NCBI GenBank assembly: GCA_046046455.1
Contig: JBJOJS010000095.1
Location: forward strand, 1-64,000
DNA from: Mxb001 sp046046455
GTDB taxonomy: Bacteria; Actinomycetota; Actinomycetes; S36-B12
Direction: 5' to 3'
Length of the DNA stretch: 64,000 bases
Both the position numbers and the translations under genes were made by a program. Numbering within the stretch: the stretch's first letter is position 1; every line of letters begins with the position of its first letter. Under the pieces are notes generated by a model. It was not told where the DNA came from. It made no database searches and saw only the letters and a program-made list of their open reading frames with translations. Shown here piece by piece: positions 15,939 through 23,552 of the stretch.

Positions 15939-16991
15939 TCAGTCGGCCGTCGATGCGCCGGATCGCGACCTCGCCACGATGGAGGAAGCGATGAAGTTGA
16001 CGATGAGCGTGATGATGAAGAGCGCGAGGCCCGCAGCCATGAGGGCCGAAGTGCCGAACGGCGTGGCTTCGCCGTAGCGGAGCGCGATGAGCGCCGAGAC
16101 CGAGTTGGTGCCGTTCTGCAGGATGTGCGGCTGGAAGACGAAGACCGGCGAGATGATCATGAAGACCGCGATGGTTTCACCGAGTGCTCGGCCCAGGCCG
16201 AGCATCGTGCCGCCGATCATGCCGCCCTTGCCGAAGGGCAGGACGACGGAGCGGATCATGCCCCACTTGGTCGCGCCCAGGGCGTAGGCGCCTTCGCGCT
16301 CGCCGACAGGCGCCTGCGAGAAGACCTCGCGCATGACCGACGTCGTGATGGGGGCGACCATGAGCGCGACGACGATGCCGGCGATGAACGTCGAGGACGT
16401 GAAGACCGTCGCGGTGGACAGCGGATCATTGGGATCGCTGCCGTCGACGGCGAAGATGGGGATCCAGCCGAAGTAGGTGGAGATCCATCGAGCCAAGCCG
16501 ATGATCTGGCCCTGGAGGAAGAAGAACCCCCACAGACCGAAGACCACGCTGGGGACCGCGGCCATGAGATCGACCAAGCTGATGAGCGTCTGCTTGATCT
16601 TGCGAGGGCTGTACTCCGAGATGTAGAGCGCGACACCGGTCGAGAGCGGGACGGCGAAGAAGATCGCCGTGAGCGCGATGAGGACGGTGCCGCTGAGCAC
16701 GGCCGCGATGCCGAAGTTGCCACCGTCAGGCTCCCAGGCCTGCGTGGTGATGAAGGAGAAGCCCGCCTGGCTGAGCGCTTGCAACGCGCGAATCGTCAGG
16801 AAAATCCCGACGAGGGCCATGATGAGCAGCACGAGCGCCCCGCTGGCACTCACACCACCTCGGAAGAAGCGATCGCTCTGACTACGTGTGGTGGTGAGTT
16901 GACGGGGCTCGACCGAGGCCGCGTCATCGTCGTGGCGCGGTGGGAGGAAGGTCGTGGCCACGGACGGGACTCTTTCCACCCTTGCTGACAC
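15939..16991 (-). CDS. pstC: Phosphate ABC transporter permease PstC
   Basis: The 350-residue permease has six or more membrane helices and the PstC-typical segments SPRKIKQTLISLVDLMAAVP and GAYALGATKWGMIRSVVLP. It forms the membrane channel with PstA. GTG 16991 gives the longest protein, but a second GTG at 16961 follows GGAAAG at good spacing, so the first ten residues are uncertain. It is the first gene of the pst operon and has a PHO box about 80 bases upstream, so expression should rise in phosphate starvation. Confidence 0.94.
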   Translation of the reverse strand: MSARVERVPSVATTFLPPRHDDDAASVEPRQLTTTRSQSDRFFRGGVSASGALVLLIMALVGIFLTIRALQALSQAGFSFITTQAWEPDGGNFGIAAVLSGTVLIALTAIFFAVPLSTGVALYISEYSPRKIKQTLISLVDLMAAVPSVVFGLWGFFFLQGQIIGLARWISTYFGWIPIFAVDGSDPNDPLSTATVFTSSTFIAGIVVALMVAPITTSVMREVFSQAPVGEREGAYALGATKWGMIRSVVLPFGKGGMIGGTMLGLGRALGETIAVFMIISPVFVFQPHILQNGTNSVSALIALRYGEATPFGTSALMAAGLALFIITLIVNFIASSIVARSRSGASTAD

Positions 16992-17069
16992 CGTCTCGAC
17001 AGCGGCCCGAACACCACCTTTCGACTAGGTGAACGACTGGATTCACTCGAGTCGTACACGGGCACTGGG

Positions 17070-17091
17070 TCCAGATGACGCACAGGTGAAC
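17070..17091 (-). promoter_or_regulatory. PHO box (PhoP operator) upstream of pstC
   Basis: On the minus strand two adjacent 11-base units, GTTCACCTGTG and CGTCATCTGGA, match the Streptomyces/actinobacterial PhoP consensus GKTCAYYYRSG with one or two deviations each. A further single GTTCACC unit lies at 17028-17034, nearer to pstC. The phase and strand fit activation of the pst operon; the phoPR genes are not in the window. Confidence 0.75.
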
Positions 17092-17157
17092 GAAGCATGT
17101 CGTGTGAGTGGCATCACGACCACGCGAACATGGCGCGCAACCGACCTAGGCCCTGAG

Positions 17158-17163
17158 CACACT
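17158..17163 (+). promoter_or_regulatory. Leaderless -10 element (CACACT) of the HD-domain gene
   Basis: CACACT ends six bases (GTCCCC) before GTG 17170, the same arrangement as for heliorhodopsin. It decides the start in favour of GTG 17170 over the upstream frame that begins at 17029 and would overlap the PHO boxes. Confidence 0.5.
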
Positions 17164-17169
17164 GTCCCC

Positions 17170-17721
17170 GTGGCCGCGGCTCCCCCTCCGATCGTCGCAC
17201 GTGCGCGCGCACTCGCGGCCGCCGTGCTGAGTGATGACCCTGAGGTCTACGAGCACAGTGCACGAACCGCCCATCGGGCTTCCGATATCGCCCGGCGAGT
17301 CCCCGGCAGTCGCGCAGCCGACGTTGTGGCGGCAGCGTGGCTGCACGACATCGGGTACGCCGGTCGACTGTCGCGGACGGGGTTCCACCCGCTCGACGGA
17401 GCCCTCTTCCTCATTGCCGAGGACTGGCCGGAGCGGGTCGTACGGTTGGTGGCCCATCACTCGCTCGCCTCCCTTCAGGCCCCCTTCTACGGGGTGGGCC
17501 ACCACCTGGGCGTCATCGAGGTCGTCACGGGCATCGACGCTGATCTCCTCGTCAGTGCCGACCTCCGTGCAGGCCTGGGCGATCCGATCCCTTCGGTGCA
17601 GGAGCGTCTCGATGCCATGCGTCGAGAAGAGGAGCGGATGGGACTGGTACCCGAGGATGTCCGTGAGACGCGCTATGCCGGACTGCATGCCGCGCACCAG
17701 CGAGTCGAGGCACTCCTCTAG
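17170..17721 (+). CDS. HD-domain phosphohydrolase-like protein
   Basis: This 183-residue protein has HD superfamily metal ligands: HSARTAHR early (about residue 38), AAWLHDIGYAG with the paired His-Asp (about residue 60), and LVAHHS (about residue 98) as a later His pair. HD enzymes hydrolyse nucleotides or other phosphate esters; the substrate here cannot be read from sequence. It is divergent from pstC across a region with PHO boxes, so shared phosphate control is possible. A related, degenerate copy follows 73 bases downstream on the same strand. Confidence 0.82.
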   Translation: MAAAPPPIVARARALAAAVLSDDPEVYEHSARTAHRASDIARRVPGSRAADVVAAAWLHDIGYAGRLSRTGFHPLDGALFLIAEDWPERVVRLVAHHSLASLQAPFYGVGHHLGVIEVVTGIDADLLVSADLRAGLGDPIPSVQERLDAMRREEERMGLVPEDVRETRYAGLHAAHQRVEALL

Positions 17722-17794
17722 CAGACAGCGCTCCTTCATCGAGTGTTCATCCTGAGGGCGAGCGCACGCCACCTCGGGCGTGTGACATGCGGCC

Positions 17795-18373
17795 GTGGAC
17801 AGTCAGCTCCTCCGCTACTCACGCGATTGCGCCAGGACTCTGCTGGCGTCCGAGGCGCCAGCGGCGTGGATGAGGAGTTCGCACGCGGCAGACCAGGCGG
17901 CACGGGCAGTGACTGCGCTCGACCGGCCCCGCGGCGACATGATCATCTCCGCCGCATGGCTCCACGCAATCGGCGAGAGTCCTTCCATCCGCACGACCGG
18001 ATTCGCTCCCGTGGACGGCGCGGTGTACCTCCTCGCCGCAGGCTGGCCGACCCCGGTGGTCAACCTCATCGCGCACCAGGGGCAGGCGCGTCTGATCGCG
18101 CCTGCCTACGACGCGCACGAGAGGCTTGCCCTCTTCGAGAGAATCCAGGGCTGGCCCAGTGACATCCTCGACTACTCGATCACGACCTCGCTGACAGGCG
18201 CCCCCGACGCAGACCCGGAAGCATGCCTCCGTCTTGCGGCCAAGGCACTACCTCCCTCGCTGAGCATCACGGCACGGGATCGAGGCGAGCGTGAACGACG
18301 TCTGCGGCGTGCCGTCGATCGCGTCAGCGCGGCGTTGATCGCGGCTCGATCCCCAGCTCGCCCAGGAGCCTGA
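17795..18373 (+). CDS. Degenerate HD-domain paralogue
   Basis: This 192-residue protein aligns with the preceding HD protein through AAWLHAIGE, TTGFAPVDGAVYLLAAGWP and VVNLIAHQG, but the essential Asp of the HD pair is Ala and the later HH is HQ. Metal binding is therefore probably lost. It likely arose by tandem duplication and may serve as a partner or regulatory subunit. The start GTG 17795 is uncertain because no clear ribosome-binding site is present. Its last 50 bases overlap the converging arsC gene. Confidence 0.65.
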   Translation: MDSQLLRYSRDCARTLLASEAPAAWMRSSHAADQAARAVTALDRPRGDMIISAAWLHAIGESPSIRTTGFAPVDGAVYLLAAGWPTPVVNLIAHQGQARLIAPAYDAHERLALFERIQGWPSDILDYSITTSLTGAPDADPEACLRLAAKALPPSLSITARDRGERERRLRRAVDRVSAALIAARSPARPGA

Positions 18374-18746
18374 TGACCCGACCGCGGATCTCATCGCGGA
18401 TGCGGCGTACCGACTCGGCGCCCTGCCCGGCAGGGTCGTCGAGCACCCAGTCCTCGTAGCGCTTGCCGGGGTAGATGGGGCAGGCGTCTCCACATCCCAT
18501 GGTGATGACGACGTCCGACTCGCGCACTGCGTCCGTCGTGAGCAGTGCGGGAACCGCCTGCGAGATATCGATGCCCTCCTCGCCCATCACTTCCACGGCG
18601 ACCGGATTGATGGCGTCGCCCGGAGCCGATCCCGCGGAGAGCACCCGGATGGCGTCACCGCCGAACTCGCGCAGGTAGCCCGCGGCCATCTGGGACCTAC
18701 CTGCGTTGTGGACGCAGACAAAGAGCACGGTCGGCTGGTCGCTCAT
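18324..18746 (-). CDS. arsC: Arsenate reductase, low-molecular-weight phosphatase type
   Basis: The 140-residue enzyme begins with FVCVHNAGRSQMA, the CX5R phosphatase loop of ArsC and related proteins, followed by LSAGSAPGD and MGCGDACPIYPGKRYEDWVLDDPAG with further redox cysteines. It reduces arsenate to arsenite through thiol relay (thioredoxin or mycothiol in actinobacteria). ATG 18746 has an AAGGAAG site; the longer frame upstream lies inside aqpS. It overlaps aqpS by four bases. Its 3' end overlaps the converging HD-like gene by 50 bases. Confidence 0.93.
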   Translation of the reverse strand: MSDQPTVLFVCVHNAGRSQMAAGYLREFGGDAIRVLSAGSAPGDAINPVAVEVMGEEGIDISQAVPALLTTDAVRESDVVITMGCGDACPIYPGKRYEDWVLDDPAGQGAESVRRIRDEIRGRVIRLLGELGIEPRSTPR

Positions 18747-19495
18747 GACGACTTCCTTTCGGGACGGGTCGGATCGTCTCCGTGGACGGGGTAGGGCAGG
18801 TCGAGCGGCTCGGGTGTGACACCACGCCGGGGGTACAGCACCTCGGTGAGTGCGGCGCCCACGGCAGCTCCCAGGATCTGGAATGCGATGAAGTAGGGCA
18901 CGGAGGCTGGGGAGATACCCGCGAAGGTGTCCGTGAGGCTGCGACCGATCGTGACAGCGGGATTCGCGAATGACGTCGAGGACGTGAAGAAGTACGCCGA
19001 GCCGATCCATGCCGGTACCAAGATTGCTCCGAGTCGGCCATTGCCCGTGCGCGTGAGCGCACCGATGAGCAGGAGCAGACCCGCCGTGGCGACGATCTCT
19101 CCCAACCAGATCGGCCCGCCTTCCCTCACCTTGGTTGAGGTGTGCCACGCGGGCAGGGCGAACATGAGGTTAGCGAGCGCGACACCCGCTACGGCGCCTG
19201 CGACCTGCGCGACGATGTAGAGCAGTCCCTCACCGATGCGAATCTCCCTGCGCACCATCTCGACGCCGGTAACGCAGGGGTTGAAGTGGGCTCCTGAGAT
19301 GGGGCCCAGCATCCAGATGAGGACACCCAGCGCCGCAACGGTGGAGACCGCATTGACGAGGAGGACCACGGCAAGGTCATCGGAGAGCAGGCTCCCCATG
19401 ATCCCCGAACCGACGACGGCCGCGACGAGAAGCGCTGTGCCGAGGCACTCAGCAGCCAGACGTCGCGAAAGTGCGTGCGGGGCGGCGGTGGACAT
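18743..19495 (-). CDS. Aquaglyceroporin-type channel (AqpS-like, arsenic operon)
   Basis: The 250-residue major intrinsic protein has about six helices and two pore motifs: N72-P73-C74 (HFNPCVTG) and N178-P179-A180 (FANPAVTIGR). The Cys-containing first motif in place of NPA is typical of MIP channels found in ars operons. In Sinorhizobium, AqpS lets arsenite formed by ArsC leave the cell down its gradient; no arsenite pump (ArsB/Acr3) is seen here, which fits that model. It is four bases after arsI and overlaps arsC by ATGA. Confidence 0.88.
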   Translation of the reverse strand: MSTAAPHALSRRLAAECLGTALLVAAVVGSGIMGSLLSDDLAVVLLVNAVSTVAALGVLIWMLGPISGAHFNPCVTGVEMVRREIRIGEGLLYIVAQVAGAVAGVALANLMFALPAWHTSTKVREGGPIWLGEIVATAGLLLLIGALTRTGNGRLGAILVPAWIGSAYFFTSSTSFANPAVTIGRSLTDTFAGISPASVPYFIAFQILGAAVGAALTEVLYPRRGVTPEPLDLPYPVHGDDPTRPERKSS

Positions 19496-19499
19496 GGCG

Positions 19500-19976
19500 C
19501 TACGCAGGCGTCGTGCAGCAGGCGCTGTCGGAGCCGTCGATCAGCATGAGCGTGGATTGCGCCGGCTGAGCGTCAGCGGGATTGTCATCCTTGACGACGT
19601 ACACCTCCCAGGGCACACCGGCAGGATCGTGGACCCACACCTTGTCCTGGAGGGCGTAGCAGCAGGTGGTGTCGCGCTCGTCGAACGTCGCGAGTCCGGC
19701 ATCCTGCAGTCGCTGAGTCGCCTGCTCTACCTCTGCGCCGTCGAAGACCTCGACGCCCATGTGGTTGAGCGCTCCCTCAACTCCGTGCCCGCGATCCTCC
19801 ACCTCGATCAGAACGAGCTTGAGCGGTGGGTTGTCGACAGCGAAGTTGGCATAGCCGGGGCGCCTCTTGTGCGGCTCCGCCTTGAGCAGTGCGCTGTAGA
19901 AGGCGATCGACGCCTCGAGATCGCTCACATTGAGGGCGAGTTGGACGCGGGACGTCGAATCCGGCACGGAACTCAT
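19500..19976 (-). CDS. arsI: ArsI/CadI-family vicinal-oxygen-chelate protein (probable C-As lyase)
   Basis: The 158-residue glyoxalase-fold protein shows LNVSDLEASIAFYSALL, the central ALNHMGVEVF and TTCCYALQDKVWVHDPAGVPWE. The vicinal cysteines in TCCYA are the trivalent-arsenical binding pair of ArsI, and WVHDP..WE supplies the iron ligands. ArsI cleaves methylarsenite to arsenite. A second CC pair lies at the C terminus (SACCTTP). ATG 19976 was preferred over GTG 19982 because it has a promoter-like element at leaderless spacing. No ArsM methylase is seen in the window, so the substrate would come from outside. Confidence 0.88.
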   Translation of the reverse strand: MSSVPDSTSRVQLALNVSDLEASIAFYSALLKAEPHKRRPGYANFAVDNPPLKLVLIEVEDRGHGVEGALNHMGVEVFDGAEVEQATQRLQDAGLATFDERDTTCCYALQDKVWVHDPAGVPWEVYVVKDDNPADAQPAQSTLMLIDGSDSACCTTPA

Positions 19977-20020
19977 GTGCACACCTTGCCAACTGAATCG
20001 ACACCTGTCAATATGGATTC
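19977..20020. promoter_or_regulatory. Divergent ars promoter region
   Basis: Only 44 bases separate the arsI and arsR starts. For arsR, CAATAT (20009-20014) ends six bases before GTG 20021. For arsI, the minus strand reads TTGACA, a 17-base spacer, CAAGGT, then six bases to ATG 19976. The two promoters overlap, so one ArsR operator here could control both; no clean palindrome was found. Confidence 0.6.
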
Positions 20021-20371
20021 GTGCCCTCCACCGCCACGAAGCCGCGCAGTCTCACCGCCGGACCTTCTTGCTGCCCCACGGGACTGGGTGCCCCCATCGA
20101 TCGTGACGCCGCCGAGGAGCTCGCCTCACTGCTCAAGGCGGTGGCCGACGCGACCCGCCTGCAGATCCTCGCGCTCCTGCGCTCGAGCCCCGAATGCGCC
20201 GCCTGCGTCTGCGACATCGCCGATGAGATCGGCGTCAGCCAACCGACCGTGAGCCACCACCTGCGCATCCTCGCTGAGGCGGGGATCGTCGAATCCGAGA
20301 AGCGCGGCTACTGGACGTGGTACTCCCTGAGGCGCACGCGCCTCGCCGAGCTGAGCGCCGTCCTCACCTAA
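20021..20371 (+). CDS. arsR: ArsR-family metalloregulator
   Basis: The 116-residue winged-helix repressor has VADATRLQILALLRSSPECAACVCDI, followed by GVSQPTVSHHLRILAEAGIV, the recognition helix region of ArsR/SmtB proteins. Cysteines occur near the N terminus (SCCP) and around ECAACVC, suitable for arsenite or antimonite sensing, as in the CVCDL-type or Corynebacterium-type ArsR sites. It is divergent from arsI-aqpS-arsC and should repress both directions until arsenite binds. GTG 20021 is supported by leaderless spacing. Confidence 0.92.
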   Translation: MPSTATKPRSLTAGPSCCPTGLGAPIDRDAAEELASLLKAVADATRLQILALLRSSPECAACVCDIADEIGVSQPTVSHHLRILAEAGIVESEKRGYWTWYSLRRTRLAELSAVLT

Positions 20372-20382
20372 CCGCACCGGAG

Positions 20383-20388
20383 TAGTCT
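20383..20388 (+). promoter_or_regulatory. Leaderless -10 element (TAGTCT)
   Basis: TAGTCT ends six bases (CTGCCG) before GTG 20395. It lies only 12 bases after the arsR stop, so the transporter has its own promoter rather than depending on ars control. Confidence 0.6.
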
Positions 20389-20394
20389 CTGCCG

Positions 20395-21582
20395 GTGTCG
20401 AGGCGCACGGGCACTCCCCCCTGGCTGCTCCTTGCGACTCTCGCGCTGGTCGCGCTCAATCTCCGCTCGGTGCTCACCGCGATCCCCCCGCTGACACTCG
20501 AGATCCAGTCGGCCACGGGCTGGAACGACACCACGATGGGCTTCCTCACCACGCTGCCGGTCATCGTCATGGGGCTCGCCGCACTCATCGTCCCCGCGGT
20601 CGCGCAGCGCGTCGGTCGCCCGCAGACCGTGTGGATCGCCCTCGGCATCCTCGTCGTGGCGAGCGCCGGTCGCCTCGCCGCCGGCATCCCCATCGTGCTC
20701 TTCATCACGGCGTTCCTCGGCGGCCTCGGCATCGCACTCGCCTCCGGATTGGTCCCGGCGATCGTGCGCGAGGATCTGCCGCGATCCACCGGGGCCGCGA
20801 CGGGATTGTGGACCGCATCCATGTTCACCGGCGCGGCACTCGCCGCAGCTCTGACCGTGCCCGTCTCTCTCGCTACCGGATCCTGGCAGTGGGGCCTCGC
20901 CGTATGGTCCGTGCCCGCGATCACCGCTCTCCTGCTCTGGACCTTCGTCGAGGCTCCCTATCGACGACACGCGAGTGACCGCGGCACCGGTGCCATCGCC
21001 CTTCGCTCGCTCCCCTGGCGCAGCCCCCTCGCGTGGGCACTCACGGCGTACCTCGCCATCAACTCCCTCGTCTTCTACACCGCTCTCGCGTGGATTGCGC
21101 CGTCACTCGACGAGCGCGGCTGGACGAGCGAGGAGGGGGGCCTGCTCTTCGGGCTCTTCACCGCATCGCAGATCGTCGCCGCGCTGCTCATGCCGTGGCT
21201 TGCCCAGCGGCTCCCGGGGCGCCGCATCGCCTGGGCGGTCACCGTCGTCGTCACCGCCCTCTGCCTGCTGAGCCTCGCCTACACCCCCGGTTTCCTCACC
21301 GTCCTGGTGCTCTTCCTCTTCGGCTTCACCAACGCCGGCGGCTTCACCATCGGACTATCGATGCTGAGCGAGTTCTCCCCCGATGCACCGTCCGCGGCCC
21401 GGCTTACCGCCATGGCCTTCGCCGTCACCTATCTCCTGGCCGCCATCGGGCCGACCCTGGCCGGTGCACTCCTCGACGCCGCCGGATCCTGGACGCTCGT
21501 GTACGTCGTCCTCGCCGTCATCGCCCTGCTCCAGCTCCCCGCGCTCCTGCCACTGCGCAAGGGCACGATCATCCGCGCGTGA
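20395..21582 (+). CDS. MFS transporter, CynX/NimT-like
   Basis: The 395-residue protein has twelve hydrophobic segments. LNLRSVLTAIPPL in helix 1, the loop VAQRVGRPQTVW, EDLPRSTGAATGLWTASMF and NAGGFTIGLSMLSEFSP in the second half are typical of the CynX/NimT (cyanate, nitroimidazole) branch of the major facilitator superfamily. Substrates in this branch vary and are mostly unknown. It lies downstream of arsR on the same strand but has its own leaderless promoter. It converges on the tetR gene with seven bases between stops. Confidence 0.82.
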   Translation: MSRRTGTPPWLLLATLALVALNLRSVLTAIPPLTLEIQSATGWNDTTMGFLTTLPVIVMGLAALIVPAVAQRVGRPQTVWIALGILVVASAGRLAAGIPIVLFITAFLGGLGIALASGLVPAIVREDLPRSTGAATGLWTASMFTGAALAAALTVPVSLATGSWQWGLAVWSVPAITALLLWTFVEAPYRRHASDRGTGAIALRSLPWRSPLAWALTAYLAINSLVFYTALAWIAPSLDERGWTSEEGGLLFGLFTASQIVAALLMPWLAQRLPGRRIAWAVTVVVTALCLLSLAYTPGFLTVLVLFLFGFTNAGGFTIGLSMLSEFSPDAPSAARLTAMAFAVTYLLAAIGPTLAGALLDAAGSWTLVYVVLAVIALLQLPALLPLRKGTIIRA

Positions 21583-21589
21583 GGCGAGG

Positions 21590-22162
21590 TCACTCGCGGA
21601 GCAGTCGGGCGACTGCTCCGGCCAGTGCACCGGGGACAGCGGAGGCATTCGCGGACGGCTGCATGACATGGCTGAGCACCGTGCGGACCAGCAGATCGAC
21701 GATCGCATCGAGCGCAGCGGCGTCCACTCCCGGGTAAGGCATCAGCCGATCGCGCACGCGCTCGCTCGCTACCGCGATCACGACGTCCGCCCGCGTCGTG
21801 AGCAGAGGGACGAGTTCGGTCTCGGCTCCGTGGGTGGCCGTGACGATGGCGCGCAGAAGGGGATTGATCCGCGCGAGATCAAGCACCCGTGCGATGGCAT
21901 CGGCGACCCCGACCTCCAAGTCATCGGGGTGAGCATCGAATCCTGCATCGACCTCATCGAGGAAGGCCCCGAGCTCACGCAGGACCATCGCCTCGGCGAG
22001 GCGATCACGCGAGCCCCACTCGTTGTAGACCGTCTGCCGGCTGACGCCCACCCGCTCGGCCACCGCCGCCATCGTCACACTCGACCAGCCGACCTCGGTG
22101 GTCATCTCTGCGGCAGCAGCGAGGATGCGCTCCCCTGTCGCCATGTCCGCGACCTTCATCAT
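21590..22162 (-). CDS. TetR-family regulator of the alkane hydroxylase
   Basis: The 190-residue protein has the TetR helix-turn-helix (VTMAAVAERVGVSRQTVYNEWGSRDRLAEAM). Translation begins at ATG 22162 or 22159; the stop of alkB and this start overlap as TGATGATG, so the genes are translationally coupled. It ends with a ligand-binding domain of unknown specificity. By position it probably represses the alkB-tetR operon, with the inverted repeat just upstream of alkB as its operator, and is relieved by an alkane or fatty-acid-derived effector. Confidence 0.85.
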   Translation of the reverse strand: MMKVADMATGERILAAAAEMTTEVGWSSVTMAAVAERVGVSRQTVYNEWGSRDRLAEAMVLRELGAFLDEVDAGFDAHPDDLEVGVADAIARVLDLARINPLLRAIVTATHGAETELVPLLTTRADVVIAVASERVRDRLMPYPGVDAAALDAIVDLLVRTVLSHVMQPSANASAVPGALAGAVARLLRE

Positions 22163-23550
22163 CACTCCGCGTGGATCACGAGGAAGTCGACCTTCTCTCG
22201 AACGCCGCAATCGGGGCAGCACCAGCCATCGGGGATGGAGGCGAAGGGTGTGCCCGCGGGGAAGCCCTCGCGCGCATCCCCCCGCCGCTCGTCGTAGGTG
22301 TAGCCGCAGCCGGGACATGTGGCGATGATCGTGCCTCCGGTGAGCACCGCGACAGCACCAGGCAGGGACTCTGCGACCACAACCTCAGCGCGCGCGGGTG
22401 CGGGCGGGAATCGGCGGAGCACGCGCTCGCGCTTCCCAGACTGGATATTGGCGAGCGACATGTCGCCGTCGTAGTGCGAGGCCACGCGCGGATCCATGAC
22501 CCGATTCCACAGCGGCGGCACGAGCGCGAGCAGGATCATGCCGGCGTACCCCGTGGGCAGAGCAGGTGCACCCTTCTCATCACGCAGCGCCTGGTACCGC
22601 CGCGTGGGGTGCGCGTGGTGATCGCTATGGCGCTGCAGGTGGTAGAGCAGGACATTGGTCGCCAGGTTGTTGGAGTTCCAACTATGCCGCGGCTCGACGC
22701 GCTCGAAGCGCTCCTTGCCGGGTACCCCGACGATCTGGCGCAGCAGCCCGTAATGCTCGAGGTAGTTGACCGCCTCGAGGAGGGTGAATCCCACGACCGC
22801 CTGGATGACGAGGTAGGGCAGGATCGCCGGGCCGAGCCAGATGACCATCACGGTCCAGAGGGCCGCCGACATGAGTAGGGCGTTGAGGACATCATTGCCG
22901 ATGCGCCAGGGATGCTGGCCGCGTCGGGAGTAGCGGCGCGACTCCAGGCGCCACGCGTTGGCAAAGGATCCGGACACGGTGCGCGGCCAGAAGCGGTAAA
23001 AGCTCTCCCCCACCCGCGAGCTCGCCGGATCCTCCGGCGTGGCTACGCGCACATGGTGTCCGCGGTTGTGCTCGATGTAGAAGTGGCCGTAGAAGGACTG
23101 TGCGAGCGCGATCTTGGCGAGCCAGCGCTCGACGCTCTCCTTCTTGTGCCCGAGTTCGTGCGCGGTGTTGATGCCCAGGCCACCGATGAAGCCGACTGTG
23201 ACGGCAAGGCCCACGCGATCGAGCGTGCTGAGATCCGCTGTCGCGATGTACCAAATGGCGAAGGCGAATCCGGCGTACTGCAGTGGCAGGAAGAGATAGG
23301 TGAGCCAGCGGTAGTAGCGATCCTCCTCCAGTGCCTTGATCACCGCGTCCGGCGGATTCGACGGATCGAGGCCGGCCGTCCAGTCGATGAGCGGGACGAT
23401 GCCGAGGATGACGATGGGGCCGAGCCAGAGCCACACGCCCCAGCCGGTGACAGAGTTGAGGATGACGGCGAGGAAGGGCAGCAGGGGCATCGTGAGCCCG
23501 AAGATCCACAGGTAGCGCTTGCCGTCGCGCCAGGTCGCTGCCGCCTCCAT
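22162..23550 (-). CDS. alkB: Alkane 1-monooxygenase AlkB fused to rubredoxin
   Basis: The 462-residue membrane di-iron enzyme hydroxylates n-alkanes at the terminal carbon. The eight-histidine clusters are visible: HELGHK (131-136), EHNRGHH (160-166), NYLEHYG (262-268) and LQRHSDHHAHP (305-315). About six hydrophobic segments surround them. After a linker (about 380-410) a rubredoxin domain follows with CPGCG (Cys412, Cys415) and CPDCG (Cys445, Cys448), so the electron donor is covalently attached. Such fusions occur in actinobacterial AlkB/AlkW proteins. No rubredoxin reductase gene is adjacent. ATG 23550 lies directly beside the putative TetR operator. Confidence 0.95.
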   Translation of the reverse strand: MEAAATWRDGKRYLWIFGLTMPLLPFLAVILNSVTGWGVWLWLGPIVILGIVPLIDWTAGLDPSNPPDAVIKALEEDRYYRWLTYLFLPLQYAGFAFAIWYIATADLSTLDRVGLAVTVGFIGGLGINTAHELGHKKESVERWLAKIALAQSFYGHFYIEHNRGHHVRVATPEDPASSRVGESFYRFWPRTVSGSFANAWRLESRRYSRRGQHPWRIGNDVLNALLMSAALWTVMVIWLGPAILPYLVIQAVVGFTLLEAVNYLEHYGLLRQIVGVPGKERFERVEPRHSWNSNNLATNVLLYHLQRHSDHHAHPTRRYQALRDEKGAPALPTGYAGMILLALVPPLWNRVMDPRVASHYDGDMSLANIQSGKRERVLRRFPPAPARAEVVVAESLPGAVAVLTGGTIIATCPGCGYTYDERRGDAREGFPAGTPFASIPDGWCCPDCGVREKVDFLVIHAE

Positions 23551-23552
23551 GG

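Noticed and set aside
17029..17169. Earlier start for the HD-domain gene
   Set aside because: It would place the PHO boxes inside the coding sequence; GTG 17170 has promoter spacing and the family-like start.
18747..19148. Upstream extension of arsC
   Set aside because: It runs within aqpS in another frame and lacks any domain; ATG 18746 has a ribosome-binding site and begins the phosphatase fold.
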